64,000 nucleotides of DNA from contig NZ_CP130748.1 of NCBI RefSeq assembly GCF_030563405.1, positions 2,356,001 through 2,420,000 of the forward strand, given 5' to 3'. The notes beneath the pieces were generated by a model. The model made no database searches, had not been told where the DNA came from, and saw only the letters and a list, made by a program, of their open reading frames with translations. This stretch comes from Vibrio sp. SNU_ST1. GTDB taxonomy: Bacteria; Pseudomonadota; Gammaproteobacteria; Enterobacterales; Vibrionaceae. Below, in pieces: positions 19,809 through 29,600 of this stretch (positions are counted from its first letter, which is position 1; every line of letters starts with the position of its first letter). Made by a program: the position numbers and the translations under genes.

Positions 19809-20777
19809 ATGAGCAAGATCTACGAAGACAACACCCTAACGATTGGTAACACACCTCTAGTCCGCCTAAACAAAGTAAGCAAAGGTAACGTCCTAGCTAA
19901 GATCGAAGCTCGTAACCCAAGCTTCAGCGTTAAGTGTCGTATCGGTTCAAACATGATTTGGGAAGCAGAAAAAGCAGGTACGCTTAAGCCAGGTATCGAG
20001 CTTGTTGAGCCTACCAGTGGTAACACAGGTGTTGCTCTTGCATTCGTTGCTGCAGCGCGCGGCTACAAGCTAACACTAACAATGCCTGAATCAATGAGCC
20101 TAGAACGTCGTAAGCTGCTTAAAGCTCTTGGCGCAAACCTAGTGCTAACTGAAGCACCAAAAGGTATGAACGGCGCGATTGCTAAAGCTGAAGAGATTGT
20201 TGCTTCAGACCCAGACAAGTACCTACTACTACAGCAATTCAATAACCCAGCAAATCCACAGATTCACGAACAGACAACTGGCCCTGAAATTTGGGAAGCA
20301 ACAGATGGCGAGATCGATGTGTTTGTAGCCGGTGTAGGTACTGGTGGCACCATCACTGGAACAAGTCGTTACATTAAAGGTGAAAAAGGCAAAGCCATCA
20401 CTTCTGTAGCCGTTGAACCAGCAGAATCTCCAGTGATTGCGCAGGCACTTGCAGGTGAAGAAATTAAACCCGCTCCACATAAAATCCAAGGTATTGGTGC
20501 AGGTTTCATTCCTGGTAACCTAGATTTAGACATTATTGACCGCGTAGAGTCCGTAACTTCTGAAGAAGCGATTGAGATGGCTCAACGCCTAATGAAAGAA
20601 GAAGGTATCCTCGCGGGCATCTCATCTGGCGCAGCAGTCGTAGCAGCAAACCGAATTTCGGAACTGCCTGAATTTGAAGGAAAAACTATCGTCACAGTGC
20701 TACCAAGCTCGGGCGAACGTTACCTTAGCACTGCCCTCTTTGCTGGTCTCTTTACGGAAAAAGAGAACCAACAGTAA
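19809..20777 (+). CDS. cysK: Cysteine synthase A (O-acetylserine sulfhydrylase)
   Basis: CysK is a PLP enzyme that makes L-cysteine from O-acetylserine and sulfide. The 322-residue protein has the PLP lysine motif [10 protein letters not shown] (Lys near residue 42), the substrate loop PTSGNTG, the phosphate-binding GTGGTITG and the C-terminal [11 protein letters not shown]. The ATG at 19809 has AAGGA upstream. An in-frame ATG at 19794 adds five residues and has no good ribosome site. It precedes ptsHI-crr as in E. coli, but a strong terminator separates them. Confidence 0.97.
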   Translation: MSKIYEDNTLTIGNTPLVRLNKVSKGNVLAKIEARNPSFSVKCRIGSNMIWEAEKAGTLKPGIELVEPTSGNTGVALAFVAAARGYKLTLTMPESMSLERRKLLKALGANLVLTEAPKGMNGAIAKAEEIVASDPDKYLLLQQFNNPANPQIHEQTTGPEIWEATDGEIDVFVAGVGTGGTITGTSRYIKGEKGKAITSVAVEPAESPVIAQALAGEEIKPAPHKIQGIGAGFIPGNLDLDIIDRVESVTSEEAIEMAQRLMKEEGILAGISSGAAVVAANRISELPEFEGKTIVTVLPSSGERYLSTALFAGLFTEKENQQ

Positions 20778-20805
20778 TATGTGGTCAAATCAATTTTTCG
20801 TCCAA

Positions 20806-20831
20806 AAAAGCCCCATATAGGGGCTTTTTTG
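20806..20831 (+). terminator. Intrinsic terminator of cysK
   Basis: AGCCCC and GGGGCT arms around ATATA (20809-20825) are followed by a run of T. Confidence 0.88.
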
Positions 20832-21078
20832 TTGATCCCTGCCTCACCTTTGGTAATATCGGGTCTGTTTTATTTTTCGCTTCAAAATAAAAGAAGCAAT
20901 AAACAAATTCTGAAAGTCGTGAGTACTCAAAAAAGAAGACCATGGCCGGATAAAATTTATAACCAGTCTAAGTTCTAACATGAACATGGCATACTCGGCT
21001 CTAGCGCATTTAGGCTAAAGCAGTTAAGCTAAATCTGGTTACAAACTTACAAAAAATAAATTAATTGGGGTATATAAA

Positions 21079-21336
21079 ATGTACGAGAAGCAAGTAGAAA
21101 TCACAGCAGAAAACGGTCTTCACACTCGTCCAGCTGCACAGTTTGTTAAAGAAGCAAAATCTTTCGACGCTGACATCACAGTGACTTCTAACGGCAAAAG
21201 CGCTAGCGCAAAAAGCCTGTTCAAACTACAAACTTTAGGCCTAGTAAAAGGTACTAACGTTACTATTTCAGCTGAAGGCCCTCAAGCTCAGCAAGCTGTA
21301 GACCACCTAGTTGCTCTTATGGATCAACTACACTAA
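21079..21336 (+). CDS. ptsH: Phosphocarrier protein HPr
   Basis: HPr carries the phosphoryl group from Enzyme I to the sugar-specific EIIA proteins. The 85-residue protein has the phosphorylated His15 in NGLHTRPAA and the region around Ser46 in [12 protein letters not shown]. It is first in the ptsH-ptsI-crr cluster for the general phosphotransferase system. The 250-base upstream region should hold the main pts promoters, but I cannot assign a CRP site by eye. Confidence 0.98.
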   Translation: MYEKQVEITAENGLHTRPAAQFVKEAKSFDADITVTSNGKSASAKSLFKLQTLGLVKGTNVTISAEGPQAQQAVDHLVALMDQLH

Positions 21337-21489
21337 TACGGTCTCCTTCTTTCAAAGCCATTTTGCACAGCAAAGTGGCTTTGTTCGAAATAGATAGCAA
21401 TTCGAATTAGATAGCAATAAGCGCGACATTAGTCGACGACTTAAAGTCACACATTCTCCCGTTTACAGTTGAACAACTAAGGTAAGGCT

Positions 21490-23214
21490 ATGATTTCAGG
21501 CATCCTAGCATCTCCTGGTATTGCTTTCGGTAAAGCACTACTACTTCAAGAAGATGAAATTGTCCTAAACACTCAATCTATCTCAGACGATCAAGTTGAA
21601 GCTGAAGTTCAGCGTTTTTTTGACGCTCGTAATAAATCTTCTCAACAACTTGAAGTTGTAAAGCAAAAAGCACTTGAAACTTTTGGCGAAGAAAAAGAAG
21701 CAATCTTTGAAGGCCACATCATGCTGCTTGAAGATGAAGAGCTAGAAGAAGAGATTTTAGCACTCATCAAGAAAGACAAAATGCACGCAGACAACGCGAT
21801 CTACACAGTGATCGAAGAGCAAGCTGTTGCACTTGAGTCGCTTGATGATGAGTACCTAAAAGAACGTGCGACTGATATCCGTGATATCGGTACTCGCTTC
21901 GTTAAAAATGCACTAGGCATCAACATTGTATCTTTAGCAGATATCAATGAAGAAGTTATCCTAGTTGCTTACGATTTAACGCCATCTGAAACGGCACAAA
22001 TCAACCTAGACTACGTTCTTGGTTTTGCTTGTGACATCGGCGGTCGTACATCTCATACTTCAATCATGGCACGTTCACTTGAGCTTCCAGCTATCGTTGG
22101 TACTAACGATATCACTAAGCAAGTTAAAAACGGCGACATGCTTGTGCTAGATGCGATGAACAACAAGATCATCATCAACCCTTCTGACGCTGAATTAGCA
22201 GAAGCTAAGAAAATCAAATCTGATTTCGAAGCAGAAGCAGTTGAACTAGCAAAACTAAAAGATTTACATGCTGAAACTCTAGACGGTCACCGTGTAGAAG
22301 TTTGTGGCAACATCGGTACAGTAAAAGACTGTGACGGTATTCTGCGTAACGGCGGTGAAGGCGTTGGTCTGTACCGTACTGAATTCCTATTCATGGACCG
22401 TACAGCACTTCCTACTGAAGAAGAGCAATACGTTGCTTACAAAGAAGTAGCGGAAGCAATGGAAGGCGAGTCAGTGATTATCCGTACTATGGATATCGGT
22501 GGCGATAAAGACCTACCATACATGGATCTTCCACAAGAGATGAACCCATTCCTAGGCTGGCGTGCAGTACGTATCAGCTTGGATCGTCGTGAAATTCTAC
22601 GTGACCAACTACGTGGTATCCTACGTGCATCTGCACACGGTAAACTACGCATCATGTTCCCAATGATCATTTCTGTTGAAGAGATCCGTGAACTTAAAAA
22701 AGCAATCGAAGAGTACAAAGTTGAACTTCGCGCTGAAGGCCTAGCTTTCGATGAAGAAATCGAAATCGGCGTAATGGTTGAGACTCCAGCAGCTGCTGCA
22801 ATCGCACATCACCTAGCGAAAGAAGTATCTTTCTTCTCTATCGGTACTAACGACCTAACGCAATATACTCTTGCGGTAGACCGTGGTAACGAAATGATTT
22901 CTCACCTATACAACCCACTATCTCCAGCGGTTCTTCTTGTTATCAAGCAAGTAATCGATGCTTCTCACAAAGAAGGTAAATGGACAGGTATGTGTGGCGA
23001 ACTAGCAGGTGATGAGCGTGCAACTCTACTTCTTCTTGGTATGGGTCTAGATGAGTTCTCTATGAGCGGTATCTCTATCCCTAAAGTTAAGAAAGTAATC
23101 CGTAACTCTAACTTTGCTGAAGTTAAAGCTATGGCTGACGAAGCACTATCTCTACCTACAGCTGCAGAAATTGAAGCTTGTGTAGAAAAATTCATCGCTG
23201 AGAAAACTCAGTAA
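21490..23214 (+). CDS. ptsI: PEP-protein phosphotransferase (Enzyme I)
   Basis: Enzyme I autophosphorylates with PEP and passes the phosphate to HPr. The 574-residue protein starts with [16 protein letters not shown]. It carries the active-site histidine in [13 protein letters not shown], the PEP-binding domain ([43 protein letters not shown]) and the catalytic cysteine in GMCGELAGD. The gap to ptsH is 153 bases, longer than in E. coli. Codon use is strongly biased toward preferred codons, as in highly expressed genes. Confidence 0.98.
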   Translation: MISGILASPGIAFGKALLLQEDEIVLNTQSISDDQVEAEVQRFFDARNKSSQQLEVVKQKALETFGEEKEAIFEGHIMLLEDEELEEEILALIKKDKMHADNAIYTVIEEQAVALESLDDEYLKERATDIRDIGTRFVKNALGINIVSLADINEEVILVAYDLTPSETAQINLDYVLGFACDIGGRTSHTSIMARSLELPAIVGTNDITKQVKNGDMLVLDAMNNKIIINPSDAELAEAKKIKSDFEAEAVELAKLKDLHAETLDGHRVEVCGNIGTVKDCDGILRNGGEGVGLYRTEFLFMDRTALPTEEEQYVAYKEVAEAMEGESVIIRTMDIGGDKDLPYMDLPQEMNPFLGWRAVRISLDRREILRDQLRGILRASAHGKLRIMFPMIISVEEIRELKKAIEEYKVELRAEGLAFDEEIEIGVMVETPAAAAIAHHLAKEVSFFSIGTNDLTQYTLAVDRGNEMISHLYNPLSPAVLLVIKQVIDASHKEGKWTGMCGELAGDERATLLLLGMGLDEFSMSGISIPKVKKVIRNSNFAEVKAMADEALSLPTAAEIEACVEKFIAEKTQ

Positions 23215-23234
23215 TCACCAAGAGCTTAATGAAG

Positions 23235-23264
23235 TTAGACGGCTAAAAATAGTCGTCTAATTTG
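23235..23264 (+). terminator. Hairpin between ptsI and crr
   Basis: TTAGACGGCTA pairs with TAGTCGTCTAA over 11 positions with one wobble. The loop is four to five A. A weak T-rich tail follows. It may partly terminate or stabilise the upstream mRNA end. Confidence 0.55.
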
Positions 23265-23320
23265 TTAGATTGGTATAGTATATTCTACAGAATAAAACTA
23301 AACGTTAGGAGCATGACACA

Positions 23321-23830
23321 ATGGGTCTGTTTGACAAACTGAAAAAGCTTGTATCTGATGACAGCGCTGATGCTGGTGCAATCGAAATCATCGCACCTCT
23401 TTCTGGTGAAATCGTAAACATCGAAGACGTGCCAGATGTAGTTTTCGCTGAAAAAATCGTTGGTGATGGCATTGCTATCAAACCAGCTGGCGATAAAATG
23501 GTAGCTCCTGTTAACGGTACTATCGGTAAAATCTTCGAAACTAACCACGCATTCTCTATCGAGTCTGACGACGGTATTGAGCTTTTTGTTCACTTCGGTA
23601 TCGATACTGTTGAACTTAAAGGCGAAGGCTTCACTCGTGTAGCTGAAGAAGGTCAATCTGTTAAAGCTGGTGACACAATCATCACTTTCGACCTTGCGCT
23701 TCTAGAAGAGAAAGCAAAATCTACGCTTACTCCAGTTGTTATCTCTAACATGGACGAAATCAAGGAGCTGAACAAGCTTTCTGGTTCTGTAACTGTTGGC
23801 GAAACTCCAGTTCTTAAAGTAACTAAGTAA
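23321..23830 (+). CDS. crr: PTS glucose-specific component EIIA (EIIA-Glc)
   Basis: EIIA-Glc takes phosphate from HPr and passes it to glucose-type permeases. Its phosphorylation state also controls adenylate cyclase and inducer exclusion. The 169-residue length is the family standard. The two active-site histidines are at His76 (NHAFSIE) and His91 ([10 protein letters not shown]). The N-terminal amphipathic segment ([14 protein letters not shown]) is the membrane-association tail. GGAG precedes the ATG. It lies 106 bases after ptsI. Confidence 0.98.
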   Translation: MGLFDKLKKLVSDDSADAGAIEIIAPLSGEIVNIEDVPDVVFAEKIVGDGIAIKPAGDKMVAPVNGTIGKIFETNHAFSIESDDGIELFVHFGIDTVELKGEGFTRVAEEGQSVKAGDTIITFDLALLEEKAKSTLTPVVISNMDEIKELNKLSGSVTVGETPVLKVTK

Positions 23831-23856
23831 TCCCGATTACTTATCTGCTTTAATTA

Positions 23857-23883
23857 AAACGCTACCTAAGGGTGGCGTTTTTT
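23857..23883 (+). terminator. Intrinsic terminator of crr
   Basis: AAACGCTACC pairs with GGTGGCGTTT around a short loop, followed by six T. Confidence 0.85.
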
Positions 23884-24026
23884 GTGCCTGTTATATTTGT
23901 TTTAACATCTCAGATAGGATTACTGACTATCACACTGAAACCCTTCTCCAAGCTCCCTAAACCAACCACAACCACACTGACCGTTTGTACCCTGCTATCC
24001 GGCCTAGTTTCTTATTAAACGCTGTT

Positions 24027-24188
24027 ATACCAATCGTAGTAAAGAACTGGTCACCCTAGCTTGTTAAAAACCTCGATAACTTCGTTAGAATTTTTGATTG
24101 TAGAATAACTACTTATCGAAAAATTCTGCCTTGTTCTCAAGCTTTTTTCCTATGCTATGTTTGATCACTTACTTACTATGATTGGTAT
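24027..24188. repeat. MITE-like palindromic repeat, copy 1
   Basis: This element of about 162 bases begins ATACCAATCGTAGTAAA and ends with the imperfect inverse TTACTATGATTGGTAT. The outer 27 bases pair with about five mismatches. The interior is also inverted (GAATTTTTGAT against ATCGAAAAATTC), so the whole unit could fold into one long hairpin. A second copy, inverted and with about 14 differences, lies at 60140-60300. It has no coding capacity. It resembles non-autonomous miniature inverted-repeat elements of vibrios. Confidence 0.75.
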
Positions 24189-24450
24189 TAATCACGATTC
24201 AAGGCATTTCGCCTATACATTAAATTACGCCTGTTGTTTTTAACAAACAGGAGATCTCTGATATCTCGTTCTACTTGATTCTAAGATGACAACTAAAGAC
24301 TTCGATTAAGGTAATAAGAATAGATTCAATACTGCCCTATATTCATTATTCCCTAGAGTGAGGAACGAACGTGATAGAGAATCTCGTTTTTGCTCCTGCT
24401 TACCAACACTGCACTTTCTCCAACTACACCCTTTCCAAATAACAGACAAT
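24189..24450. other. Non-coding stretch between MITE and flagellin terminator
   Basis: I see no credible gene here. Small inverted repeats occur (CCTGTT with AACAGG at about 24231-24252, and GAGAT with ATCTC just after), which could be a decayed element or structured RNA. An open frame from 24358 runs through the flagellin terminator and has no ribosome site. Confidence 0.4.
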
Positions 24451-24476
24451 AAAAAACCCAGCCGAAGCTGGGTTTA
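24451..24476 (-). terminator. Intrinsic terminator of the first flagellin gene
   Basis: AAACCCAGC and GCTGGGTTT pair around CGAA (24454-24475). On the minus strand six T follow. The flagellin stop is about 100 bases upstream. Confidence 0.85.
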
Positions 24477-24572
24477 TTTAGCGCTCATCTCTCACCACGA
24501 GCTAATTTGTGGAAGCCTAACGTTAACGCTTGCGATCAACAACGCTTATAGTCAACGTGGCCTTTCAACCGA

Positions 24573-25739
24573 TTAACCTAGTAGGCTAAGTGCGGAGTTC
24601 GGAGCTTGCTTCGCTTGTGCAAGAATCGAGCTTGAAGCTTGTGAAAGAATTTGAGACTTAGTCATATTAGTCGTTTCTTTCGCGAAATCAGTATCTTTAA
24701 TGCGGCTCTTAGATGCATTAACGTTTTCATTAATGTTATCTAAGTTGTTGATTGCGTGGTCGAAACGGTTTTGGAAAGCACCAAGCTCAGAACGGTGGCT
24801 ATCTACATATTTAAGTGCCGCATCGATAACAGCTACAGATTCTTGAGCACCACCAACAGACGTTACGTCGATAGTATCAACCGTTACTTGCTTACCCTCT
24901 AGAGTTTTTGGGTCTTCAGGGTTCTTACCTGCTTGCATGCCTAGTTCATCGGATAAAGCACCAGAAAATGCAATTTCTCCATCAACTTTATTATTGCCAG
25001 CGAAGATTTGCAGTTTACCTTCTTCATCGATTGATGCTTTTACTAGGTCTTGTTGACCGTTAATGTAAGTCGCTAGCTCTTCGATATCGTCGCCAGCTTT
25101 AGCAGAGATGTTGATTTCTCGTTGGTCACCGAAGCTGTCTTTTAATGACATGGTTAAGTCATTCGCACCAGCTTTCACGCCCCAATCTTTACCTTTAGCT
25201 TCTGTAAATTGGTAGCTGCTGCCGCCCATTTGGTCGTTATCAGAACGCATGTCTTTCAGTTGAAGCATTACTGCCTCACCATTGTCTGCACCAATTTGGA
25301 ATGACTTAGTACCGTGAGTACCGTTAAGCAGCTTGTTGCCACCAAAAGATGTGGTTTCAGCGATACGATTTAGTTCATCATTAAGCGCCGTTACTTCTTC
25401 TTGGATTGCTACACGGTCAGATTTGGTATTTGAACCGTTTGTTGATTGCAAAGACAAATCACGCATACGTTGTAGAATGTTTGATGTTTCATTCATCGCA
25501 CCTTCTGCTGTTTGAGCGATAGAGATACCATCGTTCGCGTTACGTACAGCAACATCAAGGCCGCGGCTCTGAACGTTCAAACGGTTCGAGATTTGTAGGC
25601 CAGCAGCATCATCTTTTGCGCTGTTGATTTTAGAGCCTGAAGATAGGCGTTCCATTGATGTTTGTTGAGCGCTGTTTGCACTGTTTAGGTAACGTTGTGC
25701 TGTCATTGCTGATACGTTGGTATTTACATTCACTGCCAT
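24573..25739 (-). CDS. Flagellin (first of two tandem copies)
   Basis: This is a polar flagellar filament subunit of 388 residues. The conserved N-terminal D0/D1 region ([20 protein letters not shown], about 1-140) and C-terminal D1/D0 region (about 290-388, ending [16 protein letters not shown]) flank a variable core. The ATG at 25739 is preceded by GGAGAA. An in-frame upstream extension of 19 residues lies in the leader and lacks flagellin character. It is paralogous to the next gene (26037-27170). A sigma-28 promoter lies about 80 bases upstream. Vibrio flagellin letters cannot be assigned from this alone. Confidence 0.95.
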   Translation of the reverse strand: MAVNVNTNVSAMTAQRYLNSANSAQQTSMERLSSGSKINSAKDDAAGLQISNRLNVQSRGLDVAVRNANDGISIAQTAEGAMNETSNILQRMRDLSLQSTNGSNTKSDRVAIQEEVTALNDELNRIAETTSFGGNKLLNGTHGTKSFQIGADNGEAVMLQLKDMRSDNDQMGGSSYQFTEAKGKDWGVKAGANDLTMSLKDSFGDQREINISAKAGDDIEELATYINGQQDLVKASIDEEGKLQIFAGNNKVDGEIAFSGALSDELGMQAGKNPEDPKTLEGKQVTVDTIDVTSVGGAQESVAVIDAALKYVDSHRSELGAFQNRFDHAINNLDNINENVNASKSRIKDTDFAKETTNMTKSQILSQASSSILAQAKQAPNSALSLLG

Positions 25740-25820
25740 GGTGATTTCTCCAATTGATTTTCCGGTATAGCGGCTTCCGACGTCTCGGAAAACCAAGTAG
25801 TTATCTCTAAGTTACTTTTA

Positions 25821-25847
25821 ATAACGGCGTGAATGCTGAAACCTTTA
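25821..25847 (-). promoter_or_regulatory. sigma-28 (FliA) promoter of the first flagellin
   Basis: The minus strand reads TAAAGGTT, 11 bases, GCCGTTAT. The sigma-28 consensus is TAAAGTTT, 11 bases, GCCGATAA. Spacing is exact. Between it and the ATG, a small hairpin (TTCCGA with TCGGAA, 25775-25790) lies in the leader. Confidence 0.8.
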
Positions 25848-25929
25848 GAAAAAAAACAACAAAATTAAAGAAATAGCGAGAAAGGATAAGAAAGCGTGAC
25901 TGGCAGTGAAATTATCAAAAAAAGATGAG

Positions 25930-25959
25930 AAAAAGGCTAAAGTTGTCACAAAGTCAGCC
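25930..25959 (-). terminator. Probable terminator of the second flagellin gene
   Basis: GGCTGACTTTGT and ACAACTTTAGCC pair at 10 of 12 positions (25935-25959). Five T follow on the minus strand. It lies about 80 bases past the flagellin stop. Confidence 0.65.
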
Positions 25960-26036
25960 GGGGGACATGTTGTATTTTAATTAACCAAAGGGCTTTAGTT
26001 AACCGAGAATACCTTTATAAGAATTGACCTAATTTA

Positions 26037-27170
26037 TTAGCCTAACAGCGTTAAAGCTAAGTTCGGCGCTTGCTTAGCTTGAGCTAAAATAGTGGTACTG
26101 ACTTGCTGCAGTATTTGTTGTTTGAGCATTTGAGTGGTTTCTTTGGCGTAGTCTGTATCTTTGATTCGACTGTTTGATGCCCCCAAGTTCTCATGAACAT
26201 TTTCAAGGTTATTAATCGCATGGTCAAAGCGGTTTTGCATCGCCCCGAGTTCAGAACGGTGACTATCAACATACTTCATCGCGGTATCCAAAATAGACAC
26301 GGCGCGCTGCGCTCCACCAACATCAGTGACATTAATATCATCGACTGACTCGTAATAACCCGCCGACATCGAAAGCTCACTGGCTAACGAGCCTGAGAAA
26401 GAGATCGTGCCTGCCGTATCTTCGCCTGACATATAGATCTGAAGCTGCCCGTCATCATTGACGGAAGCCGAAACCAGATCCGTTTGACCATTGATATAAG
26501 TCGCTAGCTCTTCAATGTCATCGCCCGCTTTGGCATTAATGTTGATCTCTTGAGGCTGACCAAAACGATCGGTAAACGCCATCGTCATATCTGTCTGGTT
26601 AGATTTAACTTCCCACGAGTCACTTGCCATGCCATTGGCAACATAGCTAAAGCCGCCCATGTTGATATCATCGGTGCGCATGTTTTTCAAACCTATCTGC
26701 ACCGCTTCACCAGAGCTGCCACCAATTTGAAATGACGAACTACCAAAACTGCCGTTAAGGAGCTTTTTCCCACCAAATGAAGTGGTTTCCGCAATTCGGT
26801 TCAACTCATCATTTAAGGCGGTTACTTCTTCTTGAATAGCCATCCTTTCCGATTGGCTATTCGAACCATTAGTCGCTTGCAGTGACAGGTCTCGCATGCG
26901 TTGCATGATATTGGTGGTTTCATTCATCGCCCCTTCTGCTGTCTGCATAATGGAGATACCGTCGTTAGCATTTCGAACCGCAACATCGATGCCGCTCATC
27001 TGTGCTTCTAATCGATTAGAGATTTGTAAGCCAGCAGCATCGTCTTTTGCACTATTAATACGACTCCCTGAAGCCAAGCGCTCCAAAGATTGGTTCAGCA
27101 TGTTATTGGCATTAGAGAGATTCCTCTGAGCCACTAATGCTGAAACATTCGTATTAACAGTTATAGCCAT
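26037..27170 (-). CDS. Flagellin (second of two tandem copies)
   Basis: This flagellin paralogue has 377 residues. N-terminal ([20 protein letters not shown]) and C-terminal ([16 protein letters not shown]) domains closely match the neighbouring copy, while the centre (about 165-285) differs and is shorter. Polar-flagellated vibrios carry several flagellins with unequal roles in the sheathed filament. This copy has its own sigma-28 promoter and terminator, so the two genes are separate transcription units. No other flagellar gene is in the window. Confidence 0.95.
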   Translation of the reverse strand: MAITVNTNVSALVAQRNLSNANNMLNQSLERLASGSRINSAKDDAAGLQISNRLEAQMSGIDVAVRNANDGISIMQTAEGAMNETTNIMQRMRDLSLQATNGSNSQSERMAIQEEVTALNDELNRIAETTSFGGKKLLNGSFGSSSFQIGGSSGEAVQIGLKNMRTDDINMGGFSYVANGMASDSWEVKSNQTDMTMAFTDRFGQPQEININAKAGDDIEELATYINGQTDLVSASVNDDGQLQIYMSGEDTAGTISFSGSLASELSMSAGYYESVDDINVTDVGGAQRAVSILDTAMKYVDSHRSELGAMQNRFDHAINNLENVHENLGASNSRIKDTDYAKETTQMLKQQILQQVSTTILAQAKQAPNLALTLLG

Positions 27171-27215
27171 AGACCTTCACTTACAAAAAGATGAATAAAA
27201 CTTACGATTGCTCTT

Positions 27216-27242
27216 GTATCGACCTATTTATATATAACTTTA
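27216..27242 (-). promoter_or_regulatory. sigma-28 (FliA) promoter of the second flagellin
   Basis: The minus strand reads TAAAGTTA, 11 bases, GTCGATAC, close to the sigma-28 consensus with exact spacing. Its -35 element abuts the T tail of the DyP-peroxidase terminator. Confidence 0.8.
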
Positions 27243-27265
27243 AAAAAAAGGAGCCATGAGGCTCC
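27242..27265 (-). terminator. Intrinsic terminator of the DyP peroxidase gene
   Basis: GGAGCC (27250-27255) and GGCTCC (27260-27265) pair around ATGA. Eight T follow on the minus strand. Confidence 0.87.
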
Positions 27266-27290
27266 CTTTGTTTATTCTATTTGAGACGAC

Positions 27291-28214
27291 TTACTTAATC
27301 GTTAATGCACTCAACATCTCAGCTGATGGAGCAAAGTAGTAAGCGCCAGTAACGGCTTTAGTAAAGCGAAGAAGTTGGTCTGTTTTGCCATCTGTTTCGC
27401 CGTACATACTCTCTAGCATCGCATCAAAGTTATGACGAACGTTACAGTAAGCAATGAACAGCAAGCCGTGGTCGCCCGTTGCTGTACCGTAAGGCAGGCT
27501 GTGACGAACAATTTTAAGACCCTTGCCTTCTTCTTTGATATCCACACGGCCAACGTGAGACGCCGCTGGAACATCGTCTAGCTCGATCGAATCTGGCTTA
27601 GTACGGCCAACCACTTTCTCTTGTGCCGATACGTTTAATCTATTCCAAGCAGGTAGGTTATGCACAAAACGTTGCACCATCACGTAGCTACCACCTGCGA
27701 ATTCACCTTCAGGAACAATCGCCACTTCAGCGCGCTGCGCGTCTTTCGGGTTTTCAGTACCATCAACGAAATCAGTCATGTCACGTGAGTCTAGGAAACG
27801 GTAACCGTAAGTTTCATCTACTACTTCAACGTCTGCCGCTACTTCAGATAGCAATTTACGTAGGATGAAGAAGTGTAGGTCATGTCGGTTTGAATGACAG
27901 TGAATCAGAACATCAGACAGCGTGCTCGGTGCTGTGATATCACCTTCACCAAGCGTAGGAAAATCAATTAGATCAGAGGGAGCAGCTTGCTCGAACTTAT
28001 CCCAAAAAACTTTTGAGAACGCTACCGACGCCGTTAGGTTAGCATCAGGTTGAGTTTGGTTCAGCTCGTCGATTAGAGTCGGAAGCTTTTGAATTTCTGC
28101 TAGTACATTAGCAGTATTAGCGTTCACTTTAAGTTGAACGTAAAGAGCGAAAGGCCCAGCTTCAGGCAAAATAGCACTTTGAACGTTAGGCTGCTCATTT
28201 GAAACATTAAGCAT
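27291..28214 (-). CDS. DyP-type heme peroxidase (YfeX-like)
   Basis: Dye-decolourising peroxidases are heme enzymes that use H2O2. YfeX-type members are cytosolic and lack the Tat signal of EfeB. This 307-residue protein has the catalytic Asp in the GxxDG-type segment DFVDGTENP (Asp151), the proximal heme ligand His220 in SHVGR, and the distal Arg237 in IVRHSLPYG. No signal peptide is seen. The gene upstream, yfeZ, is on the same strand 65 bases away, a pairing also near yfeX in E. coli. The physiological substrate is not established. Confidence 0.93.
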   Translation of the reverse strand: MLNVSNEQPNVQSAILPEAGPFALYVQLKVNANTANVLAEIQKLPTLIDELNQTQPDANLTASVAFSKVFWDKFEQAAPSDLIDFPTLGEGDITAPSTLSDVLIHCHSNRHDLHFFILRKLLSEVAADVEVVDETYGYRFLDSRDMTDFVDGTENPKDAQRAEVAIVPEGEFAGGSYVMVQRFVHNLPAWNRLNVSAQEKVVGRTKPDSIELDDVPAASHVGRVDIKEEGKGLKIVRHSLPYGTATGDHGLLFIAYCNVRHNFDAMLESMYGETDGKTDQLLRFTKAVTGAYYFAPSAEMLSALTIK

Positions 28215-28279
28215 AGATTATTCCTTCCAGTTTTAGCTTCTAAGTATAATTGTGAATGGTACAAATGTTTTGATGAGAA

Positions 28280-28756
28280 TCAGTCTTCGTGCTCAACCAC
28301 TTTAAAGCAATCCCTAGCGGCATGGCTATTGGTTAAATAAAGCGCTAACCAGAGGAGCAATAATAGGGTAATAGCATTTGACCAACGGAACCATCCGTTA
28401 TCCAAATAGATTAAATAAATTGTGTGGGAGCCCTGTGCCAAGATAGCCATCATGGTAACCCAACGTCCCCATGACACAACTTTGTTAAGGCGCTTTCTCT
28501 CTGGAGATCTTAGTCCAAACAACCACATCAATAACAAACTAGGGACGCTCAACGTAATCCCGACATAAAACATCTGGTGATCTGGATAGATGGTCTCAAG
28601 AATCTCCGTTCCCGACTCTCGGCTTGCGCCCGCAACAATGAAAACGACCAAAGCTTTCGCAAGAAACAGCCAACCTAACCATAATAAGATTGGGGCTTTC
28701 AAAAAGCCGTGTTTATCGTATTGTTCTATGGAGTACCGCACAACTCTCACTTTCAC
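28280..28756 (-). CDS. yfeZ: DUF2919 inner-membrane protein YfeZ
   Basis: This 158-residue polytopic membrane protein has about four membrane segments (about residues 22-42, 63-82, 95-115 and 122-140). It starts with a YDKHGFLKAPILLWLGWLFL block that is diagnostic of DUF2919. No catalytic motif is visible and the function is unknown. It sits upstream of the YfeX-like peroxidase in the same direction, so the two may be co-transcribed. It is divergent from the DUF2956 gene. Confidence 0.83.
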   Translation of the reverse strand: MKVRVVRYSIEQYDKHGFLKAPILLWLGWLFLAKALVVFIVAGASRESGTEILETIYPDHQMFYVGITLSVPSLLLMWLFGLRSPERKRLNKVVSWGRWVTMMAILAQGSHTIYLIYLDNGWFRWSNAITLLLLLWLALYLTNSHAARDCFKVVEHED

Positions 28757-28850
28757 TTGTTTTCAAACCAACACTTTAACGCAAATCATTCATACTTAAC
28801 TAGGTTTGCGTTATCTTATTGGTTAATCCGTTTTAATTGTCGAACTCAGT

Positions 28851-29195
28851 ATGAAAAAGAAAACTAATACACCGTCTGTTGAATCTCAACAAGAAGCACT
28901 GAAGATAGCCAAAGCGACGCAAAAGCCAGCTCAAACCAAAGAACAAACAAAATTAATTGCTCAAGGTATCGAAAAAGGCATCGCACTTTACAAGAAACAG
29001 CAAAAAGAACGCAGCCGCCAAGCCGATAAAGCAAGAAAACGCGTACAGAAAGAGAAGCAAACTCAACAAACTAATCTAGACGAAGAGAGTAATGTAGACA
29101 CGATTGTTGAAACAACATCAAATCACGCCAGCAAATTGCCGTGGTTACTATTGATCGCAAGCTGGGTAGGTTTCGCGGTTTATTTGATGAAATAG
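28851..29195 (+). CDS. DUF2956 membrane-anchored basic protein
   Basis: This 114-residue protein is very rich in Lys, Gln and Arg over residues 1-75, with a probable coiled coil around GIALYKKQQKERSRQADKARK. It ends in one membrane segment (about 95-112), so it would be tail-anchored. It matches the gamma-proteobacterial DUF2956 family, common in Vibrio, with no known function. The DUF4156 lipoprotein gene follows 12 bases downstream, suggesting co-transcription. Confidence 0.78.
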   Translation: MKKKTNTPSVESQQEALKIAKATQKPAQTKEQTKLIAQGIEKGIALYKKQQKERSRQADKARKRVQKEKQTQQTNLDEESNVDTIVETTSNHASKLPWLLLIASWVGFAVYLMK

Positions 29196-29207
29196 CAGGA
29201 TAAATGT

Positions 29208-29540
29208 ATGAAAAAGGAATTAGTCACTTTAGCTATGACTGGCATATTAGTAGGGTGCACGACACCTACATCAATACCGCATAGCGAATCTGACCAAGTA
29301 CAAATGGATTACCACGGACTGATTGATATCAACAAGTGCGAATATAAAGGGGAAGTCACCGGCAGCGAAGGCCACTGGTATAGTTACCTGTTTTACCCGA
29401 ACGATACTCTGATTCAAGGCGCAATGAATGAGTTAAAGTCCAACGCTATTAGATTAGGTTCGGACACCGTGATTTTCACACTTCCCCAAGATTTTGCGAC
29501 TTCCGTAACCATGTTGGGCACCGCTTATCGGTGTCGCTAA
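29208..29540 (+). CDS. DUF4156-type small lipoprotein
   Basis: This 110-residue predicted lipoprotein has a signal peptide with lipobox LVGC (Cys16). The mature part contains the family features CEYKGEVTGSEGHWYSYLF, a Asn/Leu-rich helix (MNELKSNAIRLGSDTVIF) and a terminal GTAYRC. The mature protein has two cysteines beyond the lipid-modified one. Function is unknown. It is transcribed with the DUF2956 gene and ends before a hairpin shared with the convergent winged-helix gene. Confidence 0.78.
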   Translation: MKKELVTLAMTGILVGCTTPTSIPHSESDQVQMDYHGLIDINKCEYKGEVTGSEGHWYSYLFYPNDTLIQGAMNELKSNAIRLGSDTVIFTLPQDFATSVTMLGTAYRCR

Positions 29541-29576
29541 TTCGACTTACCGCTGATCGGTAGAGAGAAGATAGAA

Positions 29577-29600
29577 GAAAGCCAGCTTTCGCTGGCTTAT
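29577..29600. terminator. Hairpin terminator between convergent genes
   Basis: AGCCAGC and GCTGGCT pair around TTTC. It overlaps the stop codon of the winged-helix gene and has a partly T-rich tail on the minus strand. Confidence 0.65.

Noticed and set aside
20781-20978. 65-residue open frame after cysK
   Set aside because: Runs straight through the cysK terminator hairpin and has no ribosome site.
24358-24576. 72-residue open frame before the first flagellin
   Set aside because: Crosses the flagellin terminator and the flagellin 3' end, with no support for translation.
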